Source: Kitasatospora cheerisanensis KCTC 2395 (GTDB lineage Bacteria > Actinomycetota > Actinomycetes > Streptomycetales > Streptomycetaceae). From it: a stretch of 64,000 bases of DNA. Of this stretch, positions 1-8,828 are shown piece by piece. Position numbers and translations under genes: made by a program. The stretch covers positions 4,134,410 through 4,198,409 of the forward strand of contig NZ_KK853997.1 in NCBI RefSeq assembly GCF_000696185.1. Reading direction: 5' to 3'. The notes under the pieces were generated by a model. That model was not told where the DNA came from, made no database searches, and saw nothing but the letters and a program-made list of their open reading frames with translations. Each line of letters opens with the position of its first letter. Position 1 is the stretch's first letter.

Positions 1-221
1 GCAGGGCGCGCAGCCGGCGCAGCACGCTGATGCCGTCCAGGTCGGGCATCCGGACGTCGAGCAGCACCACGTCCGGGTCGAGCGCCCGGGTCTGCTGCTC
101 GGCCTGGCCGCCGGAGCAGCCGCCGACCACCTCCAGGTCGGGTGCGGAGCCGACGATCAGGCCGAGCCCGGAGCGGACCAGCACCTCGTCGTCCACGATC
201 AGGACCCGGGTCGGCGGCATG
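1..221 (-). CDS. NarL/LuxR-type response regulator, N-terminal part (runs off the left edge)
   Basis: The reverse strand from position 221 encodes about 73 residues of a receiver domain. It starts MPPTRVLIVDDEVLVRSG, which supplies the acidic pocket (DDE), followed by VVLLDVRMPDLDGISVLRRL containing the phospho-acceptor Asp. GGGAGAG lies just upstream of the ATG. This spacing and the RMPDxDG form are typical of NarL/FixJ regulators that pair with sensor kinases, but the output HTH domain and any kinase gene are outside the window. It is divergent from the lysyltransferase-like gene at 400; a perfect palindrome sits between them. Confidence 0.9.
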
Positions 222-264
222 TCTCTCCCTCGTGGGGTGGGGTTCGGTCCCGGGAGCGGCCCGT

Positions 265-288
265 CACCCCCGCCGATCGGCGGGGGTG
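265..288. promoter_or_regulatory. Perfect 24-bp palindrome in a divergent intergenic region
   Basis: CACCCCCGCC and GGCGGGGGTG flank a central GATC, giving a perfect dyad of 24 bp. It lies between the start codons of the response regulator (221, minus) and the lysyltransferase-like gene (400, plus). It could be an operator for both genes, or a transcribed hairpin with a GATC loop acting as an attenuator. No U-tract follows on either strand. Confidence 0.5.
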
Positions 289-399
289 GGAATCCGCTAC
301 CGGATTCACGCAATTCTCATCTTCGCTGGGCAACCATGGAAATCCGGGGTGGAGCGCGCAGACCGCGCGCGGATGCGTCCCGATGTTCGATCGTCTGGA

Positions 400-2184
400 A
401 TGGTTGCTGTGTCCACAGTGAAGACGGCTGCCTCGGCAGTGTCCCCCGCCCGGGGCGAGGGCCCGGGCCCGCAGGCGCGATGGCGCAAGCGGGCCGCCAC
501 GTCAACGGTCTGGTACCTGCGGCTGGTCGCGCTGCTGAACCTGGTGGCGGTGCTGTCCGTGCCGTTCCGCAACCAGGTGGAGCGGCACAACGAGGGGGAG
601 TTCTTCACTCCCTACCTGATGACCGTCGGCCTGACCTCGGTGGCACTGGCGCTGTTCCTCGCGGTGGCGATGCGCCGCCGCAAGCGGGCGGCGTGGATCT
701 TCAACACCGGCCTGGCCGCGCTGACCTTCGTCGGCTACCTGATGCTGCTGGTCTGGGGCCAGCACTTCGCCTCCCACCCGTGGAACTTCTTCTCGGTGGT
801 GCTGACCGGCCTGTTCCTGGTGGCGCTGCTGGTCTCCCGCCGCGAGTTCACCTCCAAGGGCGACCGGTCCAACCCGAAGACCGCGGTGGCCGCGGCCGTC
901 GGCGGCCTGGTGCTGGGCGGCCTGATCGGCTCGGTGCTGGTGCAGCTGACCAACACCATCGCCGGCGCGGGCTTCGGCACCCGGTTCAGCTACTCCGTGC
1001 ACCGCATGATCACGCTGACCCCGTCGGCGAAGGTGGCCGACGTGATCGACGTGCCGACCTGGGTGAACGCGGCGATCAACGCGATGAGCGCGGTGCTGTT
1101 CCTGGCCGTGCTGTACGTCGCGTTCCGCTCGCCGCGCGGCGAGGAGCTGCAGACCGACGAGGACGAGCGGAAGCTCCGCGAGCTGCTGGACCGGCAGGGC
1201 GAGCGGGACTCGCTGGGCTACTTCGCGCTGCGCCGGGACAAGGCGGTGGTCTTCTCGCCGAGCGGGAAGGCGGCGATCGCCTACCGGGTGGTCGGCGGCG
1301 TGACGCTGGCGTCCGGCGACCCGATCGGCGACCCGGAGGCCTGGCCGGGCGCGATCGACGCCTGGCTGGCCGAGGCCCGCGAGCACGCCTGGGTGCCGGC
1401 CGTGATGGGCGCCTCCGAGGAGGCCGGCGTGATCTACGCCCGGCACGGCCTGGACGCGCTGGAGCTGGGCGACGAGGCGATCGTCGAACTGGACGAGTTC
1501 TCGCTGGACGGCCGGGCGATGCGGGTGGTCCGGCAGGCCTACAACCGGGTCAAGCGGGCCGGGTACACGGTGCGGATCCGCCGCCACGAGGACATCCCCG
1601 AGTGCGAGATGGCCGAGCTGGTGGCGAAGGCCGACCACTGGCGGGACGGCGCGACCGAGCGCGGCTTCTCGATGGCGCTGGGCCGGCTCGGCGACCCGGG
1701 CGACGGGCGCTGCGTGATGCTGGAGTGCTTCGACGGGGACGGCGAGCTCCGGGCGCTGCTGAGCTTCGTGCCGTGGGGCGCGCACGGCCTGTCGCTGGAC
1801 CTGATGCGGCGCGACCGGGACAGCGAGAACGGCCTGATGGAGTTCATGGTGATCGAACTCCTGCAGCGCGCGAAGGAGGTCGAGCTGGAGCGGGTGTCGT
1901 TGAACTTCGCGATGTTCCGGTCGGTTTTCGAGCGCGGTTCGAAGCTCGGCGCCGGTCCGGTGCTGCGGCTGTGGCGTTCGGTGCTGGGGTTCTTCTCGCG
2001 GTGGTGGCAGATCGAGTCGCTCTACCGCGCGAATGCGAAATACCGCCCGATCTGGGAGCCGCGTTATCTGCTCTTCGAGAAGAGCAGCGAGATTCCCCGG
2101 ATCGGTATCGCCTCGGCCCGTGCGGAGGGCTTCATCACGGTGCCGAGCATGCCCGCGCTGTTCCGCCGCCGGCACCAGGGCTGA
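400..2184 (+). CDS. MprF-like membrane protein with C-terminal lysyltransferase (DUF2156) domain
   Basis: About 594 residues. The N-terminal part has roughly six hydrophobic segments (for example VWYLRLVALLNLVAVLSVPF and AVGGLVLGGLIGSVLVQL). The C-terminal half is a soluble GNAT-like DUF2156 domain ending with the family signature around VSLNFAMFRSVFE. In this family the domain transfers an amino acid, usually lysine, from charged tRNA to phosphatidylglycerol on the inner membrane face, which lowers surface charge. Start choice is uncertain: ATG 400, GTG 409 and GTG 418 are in frame and none has a strong ribosome site. Upstream in-frame codons back to 142 overlap the divergent promoter region and are not counted. 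Confidence 0.8.
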   Translation: MVAVSTVKTAASAVSPARGEGPGPQARWRKRAATSTVWYLRLVALLNLVAVLSVPFRNQVERHNEGEFFTPYLMTVGLTSVALALFLAVAMRRRKRAAWIFNTGLAALTFVGYLMLLVWGQHFASHPWNFFSVVLTGLFLVALLVSRREFTSKGDRSNPKTAVAAAVGGLVLGGLIGSVLVQLTNTIAGAGFGTRFSYSVHRMITLTPSAKVADVIDVPTWVNAAINAMSAVLFLAVLYVAFRSPRGEELQTDEDERKLRELLDRQGERDSLGYFALRRDKAVVFSPSGKAAIAYRVVGGVTLASGDPIGDPEAWPGAIDAWLAEAREHAWVPAVMGASEEAGVIYARHGLDALELGDEAIVELDEFSLDGRAMRVVRQAYNRVKRAGYTVRIRRHEDIPECEMAELVAKADHWRDGATERGFSMALGRLGDPGDGRCVMLECFDGDGELRALLSFVPWGAHGLSLDLMRRDRDSENGLMEFMVIELLQRAKEVELERVSLNFAMFRSVFERGSKLGAGPVLRLWRSVLGFFSRWWQIESLYRANAKYRPIWEPRYLLFEKSSEIPRIGIASARAEGFITVPSMPALFRRRHQG

Positions 2185-2406
2185 GCACGAACTTCCCGGC
2201 CCGGTGGGCCCGGGACGGTGGTCCCTCCGCCGGGGGGCGGAGTGGGCCGGAACATCAGACCCCGGTATGACACGCATGGTCTTCCAAGCTGATGCCACTG
2301 GGGAATCCGATGCGTAGTGTCGAAGACGAGGCGTAGAAGAAGAGGCACGGAAGAACAGGACGGACGTCGGAAAGTCCGAACGTCGTCGGGACGGGAGCAC
2401 CGGGTC

Positions 2407-3174
2407 GTGAAACGGATCACCCACGCGGGGGGCGTGCGGTCGGGGCCCGGGGCGGTAATCCGCCGGGCCGCGACCGCCGAGTGGGGGGCGCTGTTCGGCG
2501 CCGTGAAGGAACGGGTGCTCCGCCGGAAATTCGCCGCGGTGCCGCTGGCGACGGCGGCGACCGCACTGGTCCTGCTGTTCTCGATCGTTCAGCACCTGCC
2601 GGGCGGGGACCGGTTCGTCGCCGACATCGGGGTGGTGAAGGCGGCGCTGCCGCTGGACGTGTCGCTGCTGCGCACCCCGCTGTCGCTGTACGTGCCGGCC
2701 CTGGACCTGCCGGTGTGGGGGGCGCTGGCCCAGGTGTTCCTGGTGTTCGGGGTGGCGGAGATCGTGCTGGGCCGGCGGCTGACCCTGGTCGTCGCGTACG
2801 TCTGCACGCTGGCCGGCACGCTGTTCGCCCGGATCGCGGTCGCGCTCGGCCCGCACCACCTGCTGGGCTTCCCGCGCTGGGTGGCGCACGTGCGCGACAC
2901 CGGCCCGTCGGCGGCCGTGGTGGCGCTGGCCGTGGTGGTGGCGTTCCGCTGCCGGGCCTGGTGGACGGGCGGCGCCGTGATCGGCGCGATGGTGGTGGAG
3001 GCGGCGCTGCTGCCGAACCTGGCGGGCCTGGAGCACCTGGTGGCGATCAGCACCGCGGTGCTGATCGCCGTGTGGATCGAGGTGTTCGGCGACTACTGGC
3101 CGCGGGTGCTGTCCGGGGTCGGCGCGGCCGCCTCGGTGACCGCCCAGGGCCGGACCCGGGCGGTCGGCGTCTAG
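2407..3174 (+). CDS. Rhomboid-like integral membrane protein
   Basis: A 255-residue protein with about six hydrophobic segments. It resembles the actinobacterial 'rhomboid-like' family rather than classical GxSG rhomboids: a TGPSA motif and a later EHLVAIS motif could supply a Ser-His pair, but activity is unproven. GTG 2407 has GGGAG nine bases upstream; an alternative GTG at 2317 would add a very basic 30-residue extension beginning MSKTRRRRR. Its TAG stop is convergent with, and shares the tetranucleotide CTAG with, the stop of the phosphatase gene on the other strand. The substrate is unknown. Confidence 0.65.
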   Translation: MKRITHAGGVRSGPGAVIRRAATAEWGALFGAVKERVLRRKFAAVPLATAATALVLLFSIVQHLPGGDRFVADIGVVKAALPLDVSLLRTPLSLYVPALDLPVWGALAQVFLVFGVAEIVLGRRLTLVVAYVCTLAGTLFARIAVALGPHHLLGFPRWVAHVRDTGPSAAVVALAVVVAFRCRAWWTGGAVIGAMVVEAALLPNLAGLEHLVAISTAVLIAVWIEVFGDYWPRVLSGVGAAASVTAQGRTRAVGV

Positions 3175-5850
3175 CCCCGCTCCCTCGGCAGGGGCATCTC
3201 GAAGTAGACGACCTTGCCGACCGCCTTGCGGGCGGTGCCCCACTTCTCGGCGAGCTTGCTGACCAGGTTGAGGCCGCGGCCGTGTTCGGAGAGCGAGTCG
3301 GCGGGCTCCAGCGACGGCAGGTTGTGGTTGTCGTCGCTGACCTCGACCAGCAGCTTGTCGACCCGGATCAGCTGCAACTGCACCTCCGAGCGGGCCACCC
3401 GGACGGCGTTGGTGACCAGTTCGGACACCAGCAGCTCGACCGTCTCGGACAGCGCCGTCAGCTGCCAGGCGGCGAGCTGGTCGCGGACCAGGCGGCGGGC
3501 CCGGCCGACCTCCAGCTCGGTGACGCCCAGCTGCCAGGTGGCGACCTCGGTCGGCGGGACGCCGTCGAAGCGGGCCACCAGCAGCGCGATGTCGTCCTGC
3601 CGGTCGTCGGAGTGCAGGGTGTTCAGGACGGTGTCGCAGGCCTCGTCCGGGGTCTGCTTGGGGTCGATCAGGTTGCCGCACAGCGCGGCCAGGCCCTCTC
3701 CTATGTCGCCGCCGCGGACCTCGACCAGGCCGTCGGTGCACATCACCAGCATCGAGCCGTCCGAGACGTCGATCCGCTTGGCGACGAACGGCACCCCGCC
3801 GACGCCGATCGGCGCGCCCGAGGGCAGGTCGAGGAGCTCGCCGCGGCCGTCGGGGTGGACCAGCACCGGCGGGACGTGGCCGGCGGAGGCGAGTTCGCAG
3901 GTGCGGTTGATCGGGTCGTAGACGGCGTACAGGCAGGTGGCGAGGTGGTCGTCGCCGAGCTTGTGGGCCAGGTTGTCGAGGTGCCGCAGCAGCTGGCCCG
4001 GTGGCAGGTCCAGGGCGGCGAGGGTCTGCATGGCGGTGCGGAAGCGGCCCATCGCGGCGGCCGAGTGCAGGCCGTGGCCCATCACGTCGCCGACCACCAG
4101 GGCGACCCGGCTGCCGGGCAGCTGGATGGCGTCGAACCAGTCGCCGCCGACCTCGGCCTTCCGGTCGCCCGGCATGTAGCGGTGGGCGATCTGCACGCCG
4201 GGGATCTTCGGCGGGCGGGACGGGATCATCGAGCGCTGCAGGGTGGTGGCGACCTTGGACTCGGCGCGGTGCAGCCGGGCGTTGTCCAGCGACAGTGCGG
4301 CGCGGGCGGCGATCTCCTTCAGGGTGTCGGCGTCGGCGCGGGTGAACGGCGCCCGGTCGGACAGCCGCAGCAGCTTGAGGATGCCGAGCACCGCGCCGCG
4401 CGCGGACAGCGGCAGCACCAGCATGGAGCGGCCCACCACGGCCGGCTCCAGCTCGGGGCCGCCCAGCGAGGCCGCGTAGTCGACCGCGACGTCCGCGGAG
4501 ATCAGCGGCACCAGCACCGGCTGGTTCTCCTGCAGGGCCAGGCCGGGCGGGGTGGAGCGCGGCATCGCCAGCAGCGCGCCCTCGTCCAGGACGTGGCTCC
4601 AGCGCGGCGAGGAGGCGTTGAAGGTGCGGGCGACGCGGCGCAGCACGGTGCGGTCGTCCGGCGGGTCGGCGGGCAGTTCGCCGTCCGAGAGCAGGCCGTC
4701 GAGCAGGTCCACGCAGGCGAAGTCGGCGACCCGGGGGACCAGCACCCGGCACAGTTCGCGGGCGGTGGTGTCCAGGTCGAGGGTGGTGCCGACCTGGCTG
4801 CCGACCGAGGCCAGCAGGGCGAGGTCGCCGTCGTCGGGCAGGCCGCGGACCACCTCGACGCCGCCGCCGGCGGCCCTGGCGGGCCGGGCAGGACGGTGGC
4901 GGTCGGGGCCGGTTCGGGCGGGCGGCGGGGTCGATGGCGGGGCCTCCCGGGGTCGGGCCGTGGGCGGCGGGTTCGCGTGGGGCGGGGACGGTGGCGCCGG
5001 CTGCGGGTCCGGCAGCCTGTATCCGTACCCCGAGCGGGCCGCGGGCACCCGTGCCGCGCTGCGGCTCCGCGGGGCGGCGGGCGGTGCGCTCGCGCTGCTG
5101 GGCGGCCCGCTGCTGCGGGGTGGGGTAGCGGCGGCCGATCCCGGCGGCGACCCGGGCGGTGCCGGACGGCCCGCCCGGCGAGGACTGGTACGGCAGCACC
5201 GGCAGCAGCGTCGCGTCGTCCACCCGCAGTGCGGGCGGGCCGGCGGCGGTCAGCGCGGACAGCAGCCGGCCGCGGCGCTCCGCGGAGCAGGTGGGCAGCA
5301 GGGCGGCCAGCGCGTCGGCGGCCTGCCCGGCGGGCGGCGCGAGGGCGGCGGCGACCTGCTGCGGGCGGGCCCCGGCGGGCGCGGCGGCGTACGGGACGAG
5401 GCGCTCGCCGAGGGCGATCCGGGGGCCGGAGGCGCGCAGCGGGCGGGCGTCGGCGGCCAGCGCGAGCAGCGAGCGGCCGGCCGGTTCGGCGAGCGGGTAG
5501 ACCCACCACAGGATGTCGCGCTGCCGTTCCTCGCGGTCGTGCACCGTCATCGCGCCGGCCCACGGGCCGTCCGCGGCGAGGTCGTCGAGGGTGTCGAAGG
5601 CGTCGCAGCGGTGCGCGGGGGAGTCCGGGGAGTGGCGGGGGCAGACGGCGGGCAGCAGGCCGTGCGCGGTGCGGCCGGCGGTGACGGCGGCGCGGTGGCC
5701 GAACAGTTCCTCGGCGGTGCGGTTCCACACCGCGATCCGGCCGTCCGGGTCGACCAGCACGGCGGCGACCCGCAGCAGCGCCACCACCCCGGCGGGGCGG
5801 CCGCCCGGGGGGTCCGCCCGGTCGGGTGCGGAGATGGGCTGGTCCACCAT
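3171..5850 (-). CDS. PAS-GAF-SpoIIE phosphatase-HATPase regulator (apparent frameshift in the linker)
   Basis: The N-terminal part (from ATG 5850) is a PAS-like sensor (IAVWNRTAEELFGHRAAV). After a proline-rich linker the frame changes and the rest is a GAF domain (LALLASVGSQVGTTLDLDTTARE region), a PP2C/SpoIIE phosphatase with metal-binding aspartates (GGDWFDA, VGDVMGHG, CTDGLVE, RQDDIALL) and an anti-sigma-type ATPase (SELVTNAV, HGRGLNLV). Such proteins dephosphorylate anti-anti-sigma factors in Streptomyces stress and development networks. The change of frame needs two missing bases, most likely between about 4860 and 5050 at runs such as GGGG 4905-4908. Domains on both sides are intact, so a sequence error is likelier than decay. 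TTG 5925 is a weaker start. Confidence 0.8.
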
Positions 5851-6064
5851 GGATATCGGTCTGCCCCTTTGTGGTTCTTGCTGCTCCTCCTGGCCGGTGC
5901 GCGCGTCCTTGCGTGCGTCCTCCAATGAAGCATGGAGATGCCAATGGGAGGTAGTTAATCGGGCAGATTCGTCCGTATCAGTTGCGTGTCGTTGACGGCG
6001 CGCCCCCGGCGTGCACCACCGTCACCCGGTCGGGCGGCGCGGCGGCCCCGGTAGGGTTGCCCGG

Positions 6065-6854
6065 GTGAGCGTACCGAGCGTCGAGGTGTGGGCGGATCCG
6101 GAGCGGCAGGAGCTGGAGGAGCGGGTCGCGGCGGCCGAGCTGGCCTGGCTGACCCTGGACGTGGACGTGGCCACCCTGCGGGTGGAGATCGACAACTTCG
6201 CACTCGCCCACCACCAGCTGCTCGGCCCGCTGTACGCCGAACTGGACGAGCTGGACGCGCTGATCGCCGAGTCGGTGGCGGCGCTCAGCGGCGACCCGGA
6301 GGACCTGCGGCGGGCCCGCGAGGCCGGGAGCGGGTCGAGCCCGCCGAGGAGCGCGGCCCCGCGAGGGCGAGCCGGAGGCCCGCCGGGTGCGGCCCGACAA
6401 GGACGCCCAGCGGGTCTACCGCGAACTGGCCCGCCGCGCCCACCCCGACCTGACGACCGACCCGGCCGAGCAGCAGCGCCGCTCGGCGTTCATCGCCCGG
6501 GTCAACGAGGCGTACGCGCTGGCCGACACCGAAGCGCTGGAACGGCTCGCCGAGGAGTGGTCCACCGACCCGGAGTCCGCGCCCGCCGTGGACTCCCCCG
6601 ATCGGCTGGCCTGGCTGCGCCAGCGCCTGGAGTGGCTGACCGGCCGGATCACCGCGCTGGCCACCGAACGCGTCCGGCTGGAGCGCACCCCGATGGGCGA
6701 GCTGCTGCTGCTCCGCCCCGACGAGCCGGAGCGCCTGCTGGAGGACCTCGCCGAGCAGCTGCTGGCCACGGCCGCCGACCGGCAGGCCAAGCTGGCCGCG
6801 CTGCTGCCCGACAATGGCCCGAACGATCCGTCCCGACCCCAGGAGACCCCCCAG
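6065..6854 (+). CDS. J-domain (DnaJ-like) protein, apparent frameshift, no stop before the next gene
   Basis: From GTG 6065 the frame gives a coiled-coil-rich N-terminus (ELEERVAAAELAWLTLDV). After about 6320 it loses sense, and from about 6375 another frame continues with VYRELARRAHPDLTTD, which holds the HPD motif that stimulates Hsp70 ATPase. The C-terminal part (LAWLRQRLEWLTGRITALATE) is again helical. Two missing bases near GGCCGGGAG (about 6332) and GGCCCCGCG (about 6355) would rejoin the frames. The reading frame has no stop before the rhodanese ATG at 6855, so the annotated end is the base before that start, not a stop codon. Either the two are fused or a further base is missing. Confidence 0.6.
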
Positions 6855-7181
6855 ATGTTCGCTCAGCTGCCCACCACCGACGCCGCCTCGGTGCCCGCCG
6901 ACGCCGTGCTCCTCGACGTCCGCGAGCAGGACGAGTGGGACGCCGGCCACGTGGACGGTGCGCTGCACATCCCGATCGGCCAGGTGGTCGCCCGCCTCGA
7001 CGAGCTGCCCGACGGCCGGCTGTACGTGCTGTGCCGGGTCGGCGGCCGGTCCGCGCAGGTGGTGCAGTACCTGGTCGCGGGCGGCCGGGACGCGGTGAAC
7101 GTGGACGGCGGCATGTTCGCCTGGGAGGCCGCCGGCCGTCCGATGGTGAGCAGCGGCGGCCAGGACCCCTTCGTCCTGTAA
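6855..7181 (+). CDS. Single-domain rhodanese-like protein
   Basis: A 108-residue rhodanese domain. It carries LLDVREQDEWDAGHVDGALHIP, the characteristic entry motif, and an active-site loop LCRVGGRSAQ with the catalytic Cys. Rhodaneses carry sulfur as a persulfide or act as sulfur-relay modules in the cytoplasm. ATG 6855 is preceded by AGGAGA at good spacing, which argues for independent translation, although the upstream J-domain frame enters it without a stop. It ends just before the DUF5819 gene. Confidence 0.85.
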   Translation: MFAQLPTTDAASVPADAVLLDVREQDEWDAGHVDGALHIPIGQVVARLDELPDGRLYVLCRVGGRSAQVVQYLVAGGRDAVNVDGGMFAWEAAGRPMVSSGGQDPFVL

Positions 7182-7228
7182 CAGCGGCCCCTCCCGCCTC
7201 TGTTCGAACGCGTGCGCGGTGCGGCAGG

Positions 7229-7864
7229 ATGGCCGCCGTGCGCGTCTGGTCGAAGCCCGCCCGGGCGGTGCTGGCGGTCGCCGGGGCGGGGCTCGCGGCC
7301 TGCACCCTGGCGTTCCTCGCCGCGCTGTTCCTGCACGTGGCCCCGGAGAACTCGGTGTCCCGGGAGTACCGCGCGCAGCTGAACGCCGTGGTCTACCCGG
7401 AGTTCGAGCAGAACTGGCAGCTGTTCGCGCCGGACCCGCTGCAGCGCGAGGTCACCGTCTCCGCCCGGGTGCAGACCGTCGCCGACGACGGCCGGGTCAC
7501 CACCCGCGACTGGCACCCGCTGAGCGCCCAGGACCTCGCGGCGGTCCGGCACGACCCGGCGCCCAGCCACCTCGACCAGAACCTGCTGCGCCGCGCCTGG
7601 GACCTCTACGCGTCCACCCACCCCGACGGCGACGGCCCGAGCCCCGCCGGCTCGCGCGGCCGGATCGCCGAGCAGTACCTGAAGCGGATCGCCCTGCAGC
7701 GGATCGGCCGGGCCGGCGAACGGGTGCTGCAGGTGCAGTTGCGGGTCGACACCGCGACCCTCGCCCCGCCCGCCTGGAGCCAGGAGCAGGTCGACACCTC
7801 CGTGCACTCCCGCGAGCTGCCCTGGTGGCCGGTGCAGGACGAGGACTGGCGGGGCCTCGAGTGA
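7229..7864 (+). CDS. DUF5819 family membrane-anchored protein
   Basis: A 211-residue protein with one N-terminal membrane segment (AVLAVAGAGLAACTLAFLAALFLHV) followed by an extracytoplasmic domain with the family motif NWQLFAPDPLQREV. Function is unknown. In actinobacteria DUF5819 genes sit directly ahead of an HTTM-domain gene, as here: its TGA stop overlaps the GTG start at 7861 (GTGA), implying translational coupling. ATG 7229 and GTG 7238 are both possible starts. Confidence 0.8.
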   Translation: MAAVRVWSKPARAVLAVAGAGLAACTLAFLAALFLHVAPENSVSREYRAQLNAVVYPEFEQNWQLFAPDPLQREVTVSARVQTVADDGRVTTRDWHPLSAQDLAAVRHDPAPSHLDQNLLRRAWDLYASTHPDGDGPSPAGSRGRIAEQYLKRIALQRIGRAGERVLQVQLRVDTATLAPPAWSQEQVDTSVHSRELPWWPVQDEDWRGLE

Positions 7865-8819
7865 TACCTGGCGGCGCCGTCCGGGCCGCGCTGCCGCGCC
7901 TGCTGACCACCCTCGCCCCGTACCAGGCCGCGGCCGTGCGGATCGGTACGGCCGGCACCTGGGGCGCCTTCCTGCTGCGCGAGTGGCCGAACCGGCGGCT
8001 GCTGTACGGGGACCGCTCGCCCTGGTCGGCCGAGCTGAACGACCGGCTGCTCGCCGACACCCACGCCTTCACCGTGCTGTCCTGGAGCGGCGGCCGCTGG
8101 TGGTTCGAGGCGGTGTACCTGCTGGCGCTGGCCTCGGCGGCGGCCCTCGCGCTCGGCTGGCGCACCCGGGTCAGCGCGGCCGCGTTCGCGCTGACCGTGC
8201 TGTCGCTGCAGAACCGCAACGTGCTGGTCGGCGACGGCGGCGACAACCTGGTCCACCTGATGGCGATCTACCTGGTGTTCACCCGCTGCGGCACGGTCTG
8301 GTCGCTGGACGCCCGCCGCCGCGCCCGCCGCCCGGCCCCGACCGGGCGGCCTGGAGCGAACCCCGGGCGCTGGCCGACGCGCTGGCCGCGATGCTGCACA
8401 ACTGCGCGATGCTGGTGATCGCCGCCCAGGTGGTGCTGGTGTACGCCGCGGCCGGCTGGTACAAGGTGCAGGGCTCGCGCTGGCAGGACGGCACCGCCGT
8501 CCACTACCCGCTGCACCTGGGCTGGTTCACGCCCTGGCCGGGCCTGTCGGCGCTGCTCGGCGGCAGCCTGCTGGTGACCTTCCTGCTCACCTACGGCACG
8601 GTGATCGCCCAGGTCGGCTTCCCGTTCGCGCTGCTGAACCGGCGGCTGAAGAACGTGCTGCTGGTGCTGATGGGCGCCGAGCACCTGGCGATCGCGGTGC
8701 TGCTCGGGCTGCCGTTCTTCTCGCTGGCGATGCTCTCGGCCGACGCGGTGTTCTGGCCCACCGGGGCACTGGTGGCGGTGCAGCGCGCGTTGACGGGCCG
8801 GCGGCGGAAAAGTCGATAA
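7861..8819 (+). CDS. HTTM-domain membrane protein (apparent frameshift near 8338)
   Basis: Multi-pass protein of about 319 residues related to the HTTM domain of vitamin K-dependent gamma-carboxylase. Visible parts include RIGTAGTWGAFLLREWPNR, FTVLSWSGGRWWFEAVYLL, LVGDGGDNLVHLMAIYL and, after the break, MLHNCAMLVIAAQVVLVY and AGWYKVQGSRWQDG. The frame changes at GGCCCCGAC (about 8335-8343): one extra C restores ARRPAPDRAAWSEPRALADALAAM. The conserved HTTM segments lie on both sides, so the gene is probably intact in the cell. The GTG start overlaps the DUF5819 stop, suggesting the two proteins act together at the membrane. Substrate unknown. Confidence 0.75.
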
Positions 8820-8828
8820 GCTCCCGAC

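Noticed and set aside
409..417. GTGTCCACA as a DnaA box
   Set aside because: One mismatch to TTGTCCACA and it lies at the start codons of the lysyltransferase-like gene; chance is likely.
2481..5684. 1067-codon open frame on the plus strand
   Set aside because: Antisense or out-of-frame to the rhomboid-like and phosphatase genes; Gly/Ala/Gln low complexity, typical shadow frame in ~73% GC DNA.
502..5925. Giant 1807-codon open frame on the minus strand
   Set aside because: Its first ~300 codons are the real PAS part of the phosphatase, but the rest is high-GC antisense of other genes, rich in Arg/Pro/Gly with no domains.
6941..6960. GGCCACGTGGAC as a second parS site
   Set aside because: Only the central CCACGTGG matches; the outer bases do not fit parS and it is within rhodanese codons.
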